From: Lactobacillus taiwanensis DSM 21401 | GTDB taxonomy: Bacteria; Bacillota; Bacilli; Lactobacillales; Lactobacillaceae | NCBI RefSeq assembly: GCF_001436695.1 | Contig: NZ_AYZG01000051.1 | Location: 148,211 to 212,210, forward strand | Direction: 5' to 3' | Length of the DNA stretch: 64,000 bases | Shown: piece by piece, positions 9,545-17,607 of the stretch | How the letters are laid out: the number at the start of each line of letters is the position of its first letter | Numbering within the stretch: position 1 is the stretch's first letter | The notes under the pieces: generated by a model | The model's database searches: none | The model's input: only the letters and a program-made list of their open reading frames with translations | What the model was told of the DNA's origin: nothing | Program-made: the position numbers and the translations under genes

Positions 9545-10201
9545 CTAGCATTCTAACTTTTCATATAGTGGCAATAACTGCTCAATCCCGTTCAAAATAA
9601 ACTCTTCCATATCCTTAACTTGATCTTGATTTCTAAAAGCAAACTTTCCAAGCAAGAAACTAGTTTTAACGGCTTCTTCATTAAATAGGGTTTGCTTTTT
9701 TGTATCTGCTAAATATTCACTCAAAGATAAATGATCAGCAAATTCCATCTCATTTTTATCCCATAAGTACCAATTATTAATTTTGCGATTCTTGGCCTAA
9801 GTTGGAATATCCGCGAGTAATTCATTATATTGTTCCGGATTATCGCCACGTTTTTCACTCTTATAATGCTGAAACATTAAATAAACTTGTAATTGTTTTT
9901 TATCAAGCATCACGCCGATGCATGGACTTTTATCAGCCATAGTATTTACGCGAAAAGCTGCCCAATAATGATCGCGTAAGTTCCAACCATTTGTCCAGCT
10001 TTCGACATGAACTTTAGCAAATTTATCTTGTGGTAATTTTTGATAGACATTTGAGTTTACCTCTTTCCAGGTCTGCCAAACTTCTTTAAAATCTGTTTTT
10101 ACTTGCGCTAATTCATCTTCAGAATATTGCTGCTTCAATTTTTTAAAAGAAAATTCATTCCGATCAAAAATTGCATACATTTCTTCAGTTAACTCTGTCA
10201 T
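9545..10201 (-). pseudogene. Unknown 218-codon gene interrupted by an in-frame TAG
   Basis: One frame of 219 codons is interrupted by TAG at codon 135 (9797-9799). The sequence continues in the same frame as AKNRKINNWYLWDKNEME and on to a proper stop. I do not recognise the family. The first part is Trp-rich (EVWQTWKEV, ESWTNGWNLRDHYWAAF), and the second part is acidic and helical. It starts one base after the GNAT gene at 10203, so the two form an operon. Because the same frame stays open for 83 codons after the stop, a recent nonsense mutation is likelier than two genes. Translation of the first 134 residues is possible. Confidence 0.75.
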
Positions 10202-10202
10202 T

Positions 10203-10694
10203 TTATAAAGTCCTTACCATATTTACACTAGTAACACCAGTTGGATCTGGAATATCGTCATTAGTTTCGCCTTCATTATGAAAACCACGTTTTTCATAAA
10301 ATTTAATCAATTTCGGTAAACAAGTTAAAGATATAGCTTGACGATTTTGCTTTATGGCCTCTTGCGCTAATGCTTCAATTAATTTTGTCGCTACGCCTTG
10401 TTTGCGATATTCAGGCAAAACTGCCAAACTTAAGACCATTTGATAGTGATCGTTTTTTTGATTAGGATGATTTTTTAAATATAATTCATCTTCAATATAG
10501 CATTTACTAAAAGCAGGACCAAAAATATGACCAATCACTTTTCCATCCTCTTGCGCAACTAAAAAGGTATCAGGATAATTTTCAATCCGTCCAACCATAT
10601 CGTTTCTGGTTTGCTGTTTAGTCATCTTAAATGCAGCAGATTCTAGATTTACTACTTCTTCTAAATCATCCATCATGACTCTACGAATAATCAT
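10203..10694 (-). CDS. GNAT family N-acetyltransferase
   Basis: This is a single-domain GNAT enzyme that transfers acetyl from acetyl-CoA to an amine of an unknown acceptor. Its 163 residues include motif A VLPEYRKQGVATKLIEALAQ (about 93-112), which binds the CoA pyrophosphate, and the C-terminal FYEKRGFHNEGE motif B. The length is typical. I place the start at the ATG at 10694; a GTG three codons upstream near an AGGAAG site is the alternative. It precedes the interrupted gene at 9545 by one base. The arylalkylamine (serotonin) acetyltransferase-like group is the nearest subtype by motif. Confidence 0.85.
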   Translation of the reverse strand: MIIRRVMMDDLEEVVNLESAAFKMTKQQTRNDMVGRIENYPDTFLVAQEDGKVIGHIFGPAFSKCYIEDELYLKNHPNQKNDHYQMVLSLAVLPEYRKQGVATKLIEALAQEAIKQNRQAISLTCLPKLIKFYEKRGFHNEGETNDDIPDPTGVTSVNMVRTL

Positions 10695-10756
10695 GGTATT
10701 CACTTCTTCCTATCTTTTAATTAAAAAATATCATCATCTTGTTTTATCTTCAATAT

Positions 10757-10791
10757 AAAAAAGCTACAAAAGTTAGTAACTCTTGTAGCTT
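10757..10791 (-). terminator. Terminator after the GNAT gene at 10825
   Basis: AAGCTACAA pairs with TTGTAGCTT across a 13-base loop. Reading the minus strand, a run of six T residues follows. Confidence 0.78.
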
Positions 10792-10824
10792 ATTGTGCCT
10801 ACTAAATATCTTTAACTCTTTTTT

Positions 10825-11277
10825 CTACCTGTAAGCTAATAAATCCACTTCAACTTTAAAATCTTCGTTTCCTGGCATCTTTCCTGATTCATGTTTACAG
10901 AACTTAAATCCCTTGTGCAAATATAATTCTTTTGCTGGATTACCCGTTAATACTTCCAAATAAACTGGTCGTTTCATTTTACTTAGTGAAAACTCTATTA
11001 ATTTACTCCCAACTCCTTGTTTTTGAAAATTTGGATCTACGTAAAGCCAAGCAAGTTCATCATCACTAAACGCTACAAAACCAATAACTTTTTTATCTTT
11101 TTGTCCAACATAAATATTATACGAAAATAGATCTTCTTCATATGCTGCAATTTTTAAGGGCTTAAAAGTCTCACTTAAATTAGCAGCTTCTAGTTCTTGT
11201 TTTCTTGCTTGATCATGAATCTGACATAACCTATCAAAATCAGCTTCATGATATTCTCTAATCTCTAGTTTATCCAC
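10825..11277 (-). CDS. GNAT family N-acetyltransferase
   Basis: A second, distinct GNAT acetyltransferase of 150 residues. The acetyl-CoA motif is WLYVDPNFQKQGVGSKLIEF (about 79-98), followed by YLEVLTGNPAKELYLHKGF, a segment common in small GNATs. The start appears to be GTG at 11277, with GAGG about 11 bases upstream; no in-frame ATG precedes the fold. It is monocistronic, between its own terminator at 10757-10791 and the oxidoreductase gene at 11378. The acceptor substrate is unknown. Confidence 0.83.
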   Translation of the reverse strand: MDKLEIREYHEADFDRLCQIHDQARKQELEAANLSETFKPLKIAAYEEDLFSYNIYVGQKDKKVIGFVAFSDDELAWLYVDPNFQKQGVGSKLIEFSLSKMKRPVYLEVLTGNPAKELYLHKGFKFCKHESGKMPGNEDFKVEVDLLAYR

Positions 11278-11377
11278 AACAATTATATCCTCTTTGCTTT
11301 CACCAATTATTTCTATCTATTATGATAATTCTACCATTGGTAACTCAGCAAAACGAGTTCTTAGTTACAGCACAGCT

Positions 11378-12466
11378 TTACTTATTATTCTTCCACTTCA
11401 ATCTGAGACGTTCTTTTTCATCTTTTTCCCGAAAATACGTCTTAACTTTAGGAACTACTTCTTCTCCATAAATTCTAATTGCGTTCATAACATCTTCATG
11501 TGGCATTGAAGCAATCGGTAAATGAAGATAGAATCGAGTCAAACCAAGCTCTTCCATTACTTTGATAATCTTGTTTGCAACAGTTTCGCTATCACCAACA
11601 AAAATTGCACCATTTTCTCCGACCGATTCAAGATATTGTTCATACGTCATTCCGTTCCATTGCGGTCTTTCCGTACTAATTTGATCAACTAACAATTTAG
11701 TAGGATAGAAATAATCTTTAATGGCTTTTTCTTTATCTTGATCTAACCAATCCCAAGAATGAGCAGCAATCGGCATCTTCGTTAAATCATTGCCAACTTT
11801 TTCTGCAACTCTTCTGTACAACTTAATTAGTGGTTTAAAGCGCAAAGGATCACCGCCAATTATCGCATAAACAATTGGCAAACCTAACTCTGCAGTGCGA
11901 ATAGTCGATTCTATGCTTCCACCAGTAGCAACAGAAATAGTAATTGGCTTTTTTGTACGCGGGTAAATTTCTTTATGATCAACTCTAGGTGTAAATTTCC
12001 CTTTTGGCCAATCAAGAATTTCTTCTTTATTCATTTTAAGTAGCATTTTGAGCTTTTCAATAAATAATTCATCGTAATTATCTAAATTATAGCCGAATAA
12101 ATCAAATGCCTCAGTGAATGATCCACGTCCTGCCATGACTTCAACTCTACCAGGCGCAATTGCATCCATTGTTGCGTATTGTTCGTAAACTCTAATTGGA
12201 TTAATTGTTGGTAGATTTGTAGTAGCACTTGAAAGATGGATTTGCTTAGTTTTCGAAGCAGCTGCTGCTAAAATGATTTCCGGTGCTGAGACAGCAAAGT
12301 CTTTGCGATGATGTTCACCGATTGCAAATGCATCAATATTCAATTTATCTGCAAGAATGATTTCTTCTAATAAATCTCTAATTCTTTGATCATGGCTAAT
12401 TGCTTTTCCTGTTGTTCCTAATGGTGTAGTTTCACCAAATGATGAGATACCTAATTCAATATTCAT
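11378..12466 (-). CDS. LLM-class flavin-dependent oxidoreductase (luciferase-like monooxygenase)
   Basis: This belongs to the bacterial luciferase-like TIM-barrel superfamily, FMN- or F420-dependent monooxygenases. The 362 residues include an N-terminal ELGISSFGETTP strand, the AIGEHHRKDF segment (about 48-57) and a C-terminal FYLHLPIASMPHEDVMNAIR, as in the group annotated MsnO8/alkanal-monooxygenase-like in lactobacilli. Lactobacilli lack F420, so FMN from an NADH donor is expected. AGGAG lies 9 bases before the ATG. It stands alone. The substrate cannot be predicted. Confidence 0.87.
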   Translation of the reverse strand: MNIELGISSFGETTPLGTTGKAISHDQRIRDLLEEIILADKLNIDAFAIGEHHRKDFAVSAPEIILAAAASKTKQIHLSSATTNLPTINPIRVYEQYATMDAIAPGRVEVMAGRGSFTEAFDLFGYNLDNYDELFIEKLKMLLKMNKEEILDWPKGKFTPRVDHKEIYPRTKKPITISVATGGSIESTIRTAELGLPIVYAIIGGDPLRFKPLIKLYRRVAEKVGNDLTKMPIAAHSWDWLDQDKEKAIKDYFYPTKLLVDQISTERPQWNGMTYEQYLESVGENGAIFVGDSETVANKIIKVMEELGLTRFYLHLPIASMPHEDVMNAIRIYGEEVVPKVKTYFREKDEKERLRLKWKNNK

Positions 12467-12542
12467 TTTTATCAGCTCCTAAATTTACTTACTTTTTGTA
12501 AGCAAAATAATAGCATATGATTTTTTGAAATGCAAGAGATGA

Positions 12543-12584
12543 AAAAACGTCTATATTTACACGGAAATATATGTAAATATAGAC
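12543..12584 (-). terminator. Terminator with a perfect 12-bp stem
   Basis: GTCTATATTTAC at 12549-12560 and GTAAATATAGAC at 12573-12584 form a 12-bp stem with a 12-base loop. On the minus strand it is followed by TTTTTTC. It lies just after the stop of the ATPase gene at 12595. Confidence 0.85.
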
Positions 12585-12594
12585 ATCTTATGTA

Positions 12595-13782
12595 TCAGCT
12601 CTTTAACAACCAATCAATCATGTTAATTTGTTTAACACCATTATCATCATAACTTCCTGGATCTTGAGTCAAAAGAATTTTGGGATAATTATCTTTAATT
12701 TCCAAAAATGGTGCAATTTCTCTTTGATATGTCTTTTCATCTTGAACCGTCAAGCTAACTTGATAGTACTCTTTTAGACCATCGTGAATAGCTACAAAGT
12801 CGACTTCTTTATTGCCAAGGCTGCCAACATATACTTCATAGCCACGTCTTTTCAATTCAAGATAAACTATACTTTCAAGTCGACTACCCATATTAGGACG
12901 CTTTTGACCTAATAATGCTCTTCTCAAAGAAGAATCAACAGCATAATACTTACTATTAATTTGAAGGTACTTCTTCCCAGCAATGTCATAGCGATCACAG
13001 CGATAAAACAAATATGAATTTACTAATTTTTCTAAATATGAAATAACAGTCACATTAGTTGATTTAATACCATTAGAAGTTAAAGTATTTGCAATCTTAG
13101 CTGGAGTAATCAAGTTACCACTGGCTTCAGTTAAAAATGTCGCAATTTGTTCTAATAAAGTTGCGTTACCTCGCTGCATTCTTGCCAAAATATCCTTAAC
13201 TAAGACGGTGTTAATTATCCCTTGAATATAAGACAAGTATGTATTTTCATCATCTAATTCAGTAGCAAAAGGAAAACCACCCCGATCTAAGTAACGTAAA
13301 AAGGCAGCCTGCCTAGATAAATCAGGAACTGTATTAATAAATTCACTAAAAGAAAATGGATAGACCGGGATTTCAATATATCTCCCAGCTAATAATGTTG
13401 CTAATTCACCAGAAAGCATGAAAGCATTTGATCCAGTGATATAAAGATCAACGTTATCCTTGATAAATAGACTATCTACTGCTTTTTCAAAGTTAGGAAT
13501 ATCCTGAATTTCATCTAAGAATATATAATTCATTTTATTTGGAACTAGCCGATCATTAATATATTGATAAAGTTTTAAATAATCATTTACGCTTGCTAGT
13601 CCTAAATCTTCAAAATTCAAAACTTGAATCTGATCTTTTTGAATACCGTCTTTTAAAAGTTCATCTTGATATAACTGCAAGATCGTTGATTTACCTGATC
13701 TACGAACGCCAGTTAAAACTTTAATTATCTGTTTATCGCGCAATTTATTTAGTTTATCGATATAAGTCTGTCTAGGAATCAT
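12595..13782 (-). CDS. AAA ATPase with DUF4143 domain
   Basis: This is a P-loop ATPase of the AAA_14/DUF4143 family, common in accessory regions of bacteria and archaea and without a firmly known function. The 395 residues have Walker A TGVRRSGKST (about 24-33) and Walker B YIFLDEIQD. The C-terminal DUF4143 domain is a PD-(D/E)xK-like nuclease fold with GNKEVDFVAI. I chose the ATG at 13782 because AGGTG lies 6 bases upstream; the GTG at 13791 overlaps that site. It is transcribed alone and appears intact. Links to DNA processing are inference only. Confidence 0.87.
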   Translation of the reverse strand: MIPRQTYIDKLNKLRDKQIIKVLTGVRRSGKSTILQLYQDELLKDGIQKDQIQVLNFEDLGLASVNDYLKLYQYINDRLVPNKMNYIFLDEIQDIPNFEKAVDSLFIKDNVDLYITGSNAFMLSGELATLLAGRYIEIPVYPFSFSEFINTVPDLSRQAAFLRYLDRGGFPFATELDDENTYLSYIQGIINTVLVKDILARMQRGNATLLEQIATFLTEASGNLITPAKIANTLTSNGIKSTNVTVISYLEKLVNSYLFYRCDRYDIAGKKYLQINSKYYAVDSSLRRALLGQKRPNMGSRLESIVYLELKRRGYEVYVGSLGNKEVDFVAIHDGLKEYYQVSLTVQDEKTYQREIAPFLEIKDNYPKILLTQDPGSYDDNGVKQINMIDWLLKS

Positions 13783-14150
13783 TTTTATCACCTACTAAGA
13801 AACTAAGCTAATTTAAATCTAGTCTCATTTTAGCAAACAAATTAAGTTAATTAAAATCTTCTAGTACTTTTATAATAAAATTTAAACTAATTAAAATCTT
13901 CTGGTAACAAAAATCAGGTTACTCCTATTGAATGATCTGCTTTATTTAAAATAACGGATCATAATATTGTAATTTTAAAAAAAGAGTCGCTGGTCAACTA
14001 ACAGAGATTCACTGAATAACTAGAATTCTAATAATAAGTTTGCTAAGATAACCGTAATTAAATAAACACTTCCGCCGGGAAGTAAACAAATATATCTCAT
14101 TAGGCCTTTGAAGAGATATACAATTGCTCTTTTCTTTTGGAGGAATTTAT
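13783..14150. other. Non-coding gap upstream of the SugE-type gene
   Basis: No convincing gene was seen in this 368-bp AT-rich stretch. It holds a near-duplicate phrase (TTAAAATCTTCTNGTA at about 13852 and 13892) and a small hairpin, ACTTCC-GCCG-GGAAGT, at 14068-14083. An expected guanidine riboswitch upstream of a SugE/Gdx exporter was looked for and not recognised. Confidence 0.4.
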
Positions 14151-14471
14151 ATGACTTATATTTATTTAGTAATTGCAGGAATTTTCGAAGTTGCATAGTC
14201 AACGACGATGAAATTGAGCCAAGGATTTACTAAAGTTGGTTGGGCAATTGCAACAATTATTGGAATGATAGCTAGTTTTGCAGGGCTAATTATAGCAACG
14301 AAACATTTACCAATTGGAATCGCTTATCCAGTTTGGACAGGAATTGGAGCTGTTGGATCAGTACTAGTTGGTGTATTCTTATTTCATGATCAAATGAATA
14401 TGATGACCTGGATTTTTGTCATTTTATTAATTGTTTCAATTATCGGAATTAAACTTACTGCTGGACATTAA
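14151..14471 (+). pseudogene. SugE/Gdx-type small multidrug resistance exporter with in-frame TAG
   Basis: The reading frame from the ATG at 14151 (GGAGG six bases upstream) encodes 106 residues of a four-helix SMR transporter of the SugE/Gdx guanidinium-exporter branch. TAG replaces codon 16 (14196-14198) in FEVA-stop-STTMKLSQGF, where family members have Trp (FEVxW). The conserved Glu13 and the PIGIAYPVWTGIGAVG block are present. TGG to TAG is a single G-to-A change. An internal ATG at 14208 would yield an 87-residue protein lacking the essential Glu helix, so the gene is probably dead. Nonsense is seen directly; function is from the family. Confidence 0.85.
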
Positions 14472-14522
14472 AAGTAATATCTATAAATCAATAAATATCT
14501 TTTTTAATTTTGGAGATTCTAT

Positions 14523-15296
14523 ATGGGAATTGTAGCTAAACGCATTGCAATGGCTAAAAGCCACTTAAAAATAATGGAAAACAAATATACTAATGAAACT
14601 AATTTAAGTATTAAGCAAAGTAAAATTTATAGTCCAAAAGATTTTTTACAAAAACCACATATAAAATATACTCATTATGCAAATTTATCTTTTAAAGAGG
14701 AAAATACAGCCCATGCTGCAAACAATTTGAAAAATATTTACCCTAATTTAAAAACAGCAATTTTAAATTTTGCAGATTATCTAACTCCTGGAGGTGGTTA
14801 CTTAAATGGTTCAGGAGCTCAAGAAGAAGTGCTATGTCATGAATCTAATTTATATTCAGTATTAACTAATTTTACTGATTTTTATCAATGGAATCGTGAA
14901 CACATTAATCATCATCTGTACCAAAATCGTGCAATATACAGTCCAAATATTGTTTTTACTAATTTAGACGGTACATTAGTAAATAAATTCGATGTTATAA
15001 CCTGTGCTGCACCGTGTTATAACCGTGCAAACTTTGATAATATCTCTTATAGGACAGCATGCGAAGTTTTACAAAATAGAATGTATTTTGTAAAAACAAT
15101 TGCTGAAGAAAATCACGTAAATAATTTAATCCTAGGAGCTTGGGGCGCCGGCGCTTTCGGCTTTCGAGGAAAAGAAGTGGCCAAAATGTGGCATCAAATT
15201 TGGGCAGAGTCCTCTTCTGTTGAAAACGTTTGTTTTGCAGTTATTGAGCATATAAGTACCAATAATGTAGATATTTTTGAAGCTGAATTTTCATAA
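14523..15296 (+). CDS. Microbial PARG-like macrodomain protein (TIGR02452 / DUF2263 family)
   Basis: This protein matches the bacterial-type poly(ADP-ribose) glycohydrolase family, macrodomain enzymes that remove ADP-ribose from modified macromolecules. The 257 residues contain the catalytic signature GGG-x7-QEE in PGGGYLNGSGAQEE (about residues 88-101), including the two catalytic Glu residues. The C-terminal LILGAWGAGAFG is the macrodomain diphosphate-binding loop, and the N-terminal helical region (VAKRIAMAKSH) is typical. It follows the broken SMR gene by 51 bases. No ADP-ribosyltransferase partner is visible nearby. A housekeeping or stress role is possible; the target is unknown. Confidence 0.85.
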   Translation: MGIVAKRIAMAKSHLKIMENKYTNETNLSIKQSKIYSPKDFLQKPHIKYTHYANLSFKEENTAHAANNLKNIYPNLKTAILNFADYLTPGGGYLNGSGAQEEVLCHESNLYSVLTNFTDFYQWNREHINHHLYQNRAIYSPNIVFTNLDGTLVNKFDVITCAAPCYNRANFDNISYRTACEVLQNRMYFVKTIAEENHVNNLILGAWGAGAFGFRGKEVAKMWHQIWAESSSVENVCFAVIEHISTNNVDIFEAEFS

Positions 15297-15500
15297 TATT
15301 TAAATTGAATTTGAATCTTTTAAACTTTTAATGAATGCCGTCAACAATATCAAAAATATGCTTAGACATATATCTCAACCAAATATAACAAACATAAAGA
15401 TGTCTATATATCCAGATCTTTACCATTAATTTTTGATTCAAAATCTTAAAAATACTATCATCCTAATGCTACTTTAAAAAATCTATTTTTAATTACTCTC
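15297..15500. other. AT-rich intergenic stretch, no gene recognised
   Basis: The stretch between the PARG-like gene and the next promoter has no ORF with a ribosome site. A short run on the minus strand (MSKHIFDIVDGIH, then stop) hints at a gene scrap but is too short to assign. Confidence 0.3.
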
Positions 15501-15531
15501 TTGACTATAACGCAACGTTACACTTTATACT
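15501..15531 (+). promoter_or_regulatory. MerR-type promoter with 19-bp spacer and dyad
   Basis: TTGACT (-35, 15501-15506) and TATACT (-10, 15526-15531) are separated by exactly 19 bp. This over-long spacer is the hallmark of MerR-activated promoters. The spacer holds the dyad TAACG-CAA-CGTTA. It matches the promoter of the broken merR gene (39277-39307) at 18 of 22 positions across the dyad. It lies about 30 bp upstream of the flavoprotein start. Confidence 0.82.
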
Positions 15532-15561
15532 GACTAAAATTGAATTAGGAGAGATAACAAA

Positions 15562-16101
15562 ATGAAAACAACAATTTTTCTATTTCACTCCGACTTAAAA
15601 GAGTCCAGCGTAAACCAAGCGCTAATTAAAGATATGACAACAGAAGTTAGAAATATTTATGAACTTTACCCAGATGAAAATATCAACATTAAAGCAGAAC
15701 AAGATGCCCTATTAAGAAGTGACCGAATTGTTTTTCAGTTTCCAATGTACTGGTACAGCGTTCCCCCACTTATGAAAAAATGGTTTGATTTGGTCCTCGA
15801 ACATGGTTGGGGTTATAGCAGTAAAGGCCATGCACTCGATAATAAAGAAGTGCTCATTGCAGTCAGTACCGGTGCTCGTTTAGCTGATTATCAATTTGGC
15901 TCCAAGCAAAATCACACGATTAATGAATATCTATTACCTCTATTTGCCACATTTGCCTCGACTCGAATGAAAATTCTTCAACCATTTATCATCGATGGCA
16001 GTCTTTATATTACAAATACTGAATTAACTGCACGTGCAACTGAATATCAAAAACTAATTAAAAAAGATAATCTGCCAGAACTTAGCTATAAGGTTTTATA
16101 A
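15562..16101 (+). CDS. NAD(P)H-dependent oxidoreductase, flavodoxin-2 fold (KefF/quinone reductase-like)
   Basis: This is an FMN flavoprotein of the Flavodoxin_2 family, which reduces quinones or electrophiles with NAD(P)H in the cytoplasm. The 179 residues contain the signature RIVFQFPMYWYSVPPLMKKW (about 54-73) followed by FDLVLEHGWGY. The loop AVSTGARLADYQFG and the pattern of dimer contacts fit the KefF/YwrO group. A MerR-type promoter lies directly upstream, so induction by an electrophile or drug is likely. TAGGAG lies 11 bases before the ATG. It is intact and monocistronic. Confidence 0.88.
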   Translation: MKTTIFLFHSDLKESSVNQALIKDMTTEVRNIYELYPDENINIKAEQDALLRSDRIVFQFPMYWYSVPPLMKKWFDLVLEHGWGYSSKGHALDNKEVLIAVSTGARLADYQFGSKQNHTINEYLLPLFATFASTRMKILQPFIIDGSLYITNTELTARATEYQKLIKKDNLPELSYKVL

Positions 16102-16146
16102 GTAGAAAAATCTTAAACTAGCGCAACTACCGCTTAAACAAAGTCG

Positions 16147-16668
16147 TCATTTATAGTTAGCCGGTAGTGAAAACTTACTAATATCAATTCCTTCCAACTG
16201 CAAAAGTTGGATTTTTTTGTCAATTCCACCACCATAACCGGTAAGATTGCCATTACTACCAATTACACGGTGGCAAGGTACAATTAAAGCAATATGATTT
16301 CTACCTACTGCACTCCCTACTGCTCGAATGGGTAAATGATCTGCTCGCCCAGCTACTTTTTCTGCAATTTTTTTATAAGTAGTAACTTCACCGTAAGGAA
16401 TTTCTAGTAAGGCTAACCAGACCTGATTTTGAAAATTTGTTCCAATTAAATGTAATTTAGGTAAAAACTTAGGATTCTTTCCTGCAAAATAGAGATCAAG
16501 CCATCTAATAGCATCATCTAAATATTTATTTTTACCAAGTTGATGATCTTTAGCTAAATTATCAGCATAAAAGCGATCACTACGAAGCCACAAGCCAGTT
16601 AAGCCTTGCTCATCACTAGATAGTAAAATTTGACCAACGGGAGAATTATAATAAGCAATTTTTTGCAT
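16147..16668 (-). CDS. ogt: Methylated-DNA--protein-cysteine S-methyltransferase
   Basis: Ogt repairs O6-methylguanine by suicidal transfer of the methyl group to its own Cys. The 173 residues end with the methyltransferase domain: active-site PCHRVIGSNGNLTGYGGG near residues 132-149, preceded by IPYGEVTTYKKIA and RAVGSAVGRN. The start is the ATG at 16668, because AGAGGTGAT lies 5 bases upstream. An in-frame ATG six codons earlier would put this ribosome site inside the gene. It is a single gene with a promoter-sized gap upstream and appears functional. Confidence 0.94.
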   Translation of the reverse strand: MQKIAYYNSPVGQILLSSDEQGLTGLWLRSDRFYADNLAKDHQLGKNKYLDDAIRWLDLYFAGKNPKFLPKLHLIGTNFQNQVWLALLEIPYGEVTTYKKIAEKVAGRADHLPIRAVGSAVGRNHIALIVPCHRVIGSNGNLTGYGGGIDKKIQLLQLEGIDISKFSLPANYK

Positions 16669-16744
16669 TTTATCACCTCTTTCCATTAATAGTGATACGT
16701 GATTTAGATAATTAAAATATCATTTTAATATCAAAAATTATCAT

Positions 16745-16790
16745 AAAAAAGGAAAATGAGCTTTACACCAAAAAGTGAAGCTCATTTTCC
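16745..16790 (-). terminator. Terminator after fetB
   Basis: GGAAAATGAGCTT at 16751-16763 pairs with AAGCTCATTTTCC at 16778-16790 (13-bp stem), followed on the minus strand by TTTTTTATG. It lies about 55 bases after the fetB stop. Confidence 0.88.
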
Positions 16791-16845
16791 TACTTTTCTT
16801 CTAACTTTTTAATAGCTCTTACCAACAATTGATCAACTATATTAA

Positions 16846-17607
16846 CTAATCTCTTAATTGCATCTGCTCATTAAAGTATTGTTTATATGCTAGGTAGCCA
16901 CTAATCACTGCTCCTAACCCAGTCGCTGATAGCAACATAAAGGTAATAATAATCTGATATTTAATAGCATAAATCGGATTCACTCCCGCGAAGATTAAAC
17001 CAGACATCATACCCGGCAAATTGACTAAACCAACGGTTTTCGCCGAATCAATTGTCGGCTGCATCGCAGTTTTAATACTTCTACGTATAATTGGCATTGA
17101 AGCCATTTTGATATCGCTCCCTAAAGCTAGCTTTTCTAAAACTTGTTGACGTAAATCATGAAAACTTTCGTTAAGAGCTTTATAGCAAAGGCCAATTGTC
17201 ACCATTTCATTACCAGCAATCATCCCAGTAATGGGAATTACTTGCATGGGAATTGGCTTAATTACACCGGAAACGATTAACAAACTTAGGGTCACATAAG
17301 TCCCAACAGCTTCCGCAATAATTGAACTCCACAGTTTTTTATGCGAATCAGGATTCCGCTCATTGGCATTCCAAGAAGCGTTAAAAATAATGATTAAGGT
17401 CGAAAAAGCCGTTAACCAAAGGGTATCTATATGAAAAATAAATTTTAAAACAAAACCGATAATCACTAATTCCATGATTGCCCGAATTACGCTAATTAAA
17501 ATATCTTTGGTTAATCCCAGCTTTTCTTTTGCGGAAATTGCAATTGATACTAATACTAGCGCAAAAGCTAAAACTAAGGATAAGTTGCTAACCGTTACAT
17601 TTTTCAT
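16846..17607 (-). CDS. fetB: ABC transporter permease, FetB (UPF0014) family
   Basis: This is the membrane subunit of a FetAB-type exporter. In E. coli that system is linked to iron export and peroxide resistance. The 253 residues have six or seven membrane helices and the conserved central stretch VIPITGMIAGNEMVTIGLCY, followed by the cytoplasmic LGSDIKMASMPIIRRSIKTAMQPTID and NLPGMMSGLIFAGVNP, all typical of UPF0014. Its start overlaps the end of fetA by 20 bases, so translation is coupled. No metal operator is evident upstream. The metal substrate is inferred from the family only. Confidence 0.9.
   Translation of the reverse strand: MKNVTVSNLSLVLAFALVLVSIAISAKEKLGLTKDILISVIRAIMELVIIGFVLKFIFHIDTLWLTAFSTLIIIFNASWNANERNPDSHKKLWSSIIAEAVGTYVTLSLLIVSGVIKPIPMQVIPITGMIAGNEMVTIGLCYKALNESFHDLRQQVLEKLALGSDIKMASMPIIRRSIKTAMQPTIDSAKTVGLVNLPGMMSGLIFAGVNPIYAIKYQIIITFMLLSATGLGAVISGYLAYKQYFNEQMQLRD

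Noticed and set aside
13783-14150. Guanidine riboswitch before the SugE-type gene
   Set aside because: I looked for the guanidine-I ACTAGGGTTC-type core and the paired ACGR loops of guanidine-II. Neither is present; the small ACTTCC/GGAAGT hairpin alone is not evidence.
9797-14198. TAG recoding (amber suppression) to explain in-frame TAG in two genes
   Set aside because: TAA and TGA stops and frameshifts also interrupt genes, and intact genes do not use TAG internally. Plain decay explains all lesions.
14020-14202. Minus-strand open frame of 60 codons
   Set aside because: It overlaps the SugE-type gene in antisense and lacks any recognisable ribosome site or domain.
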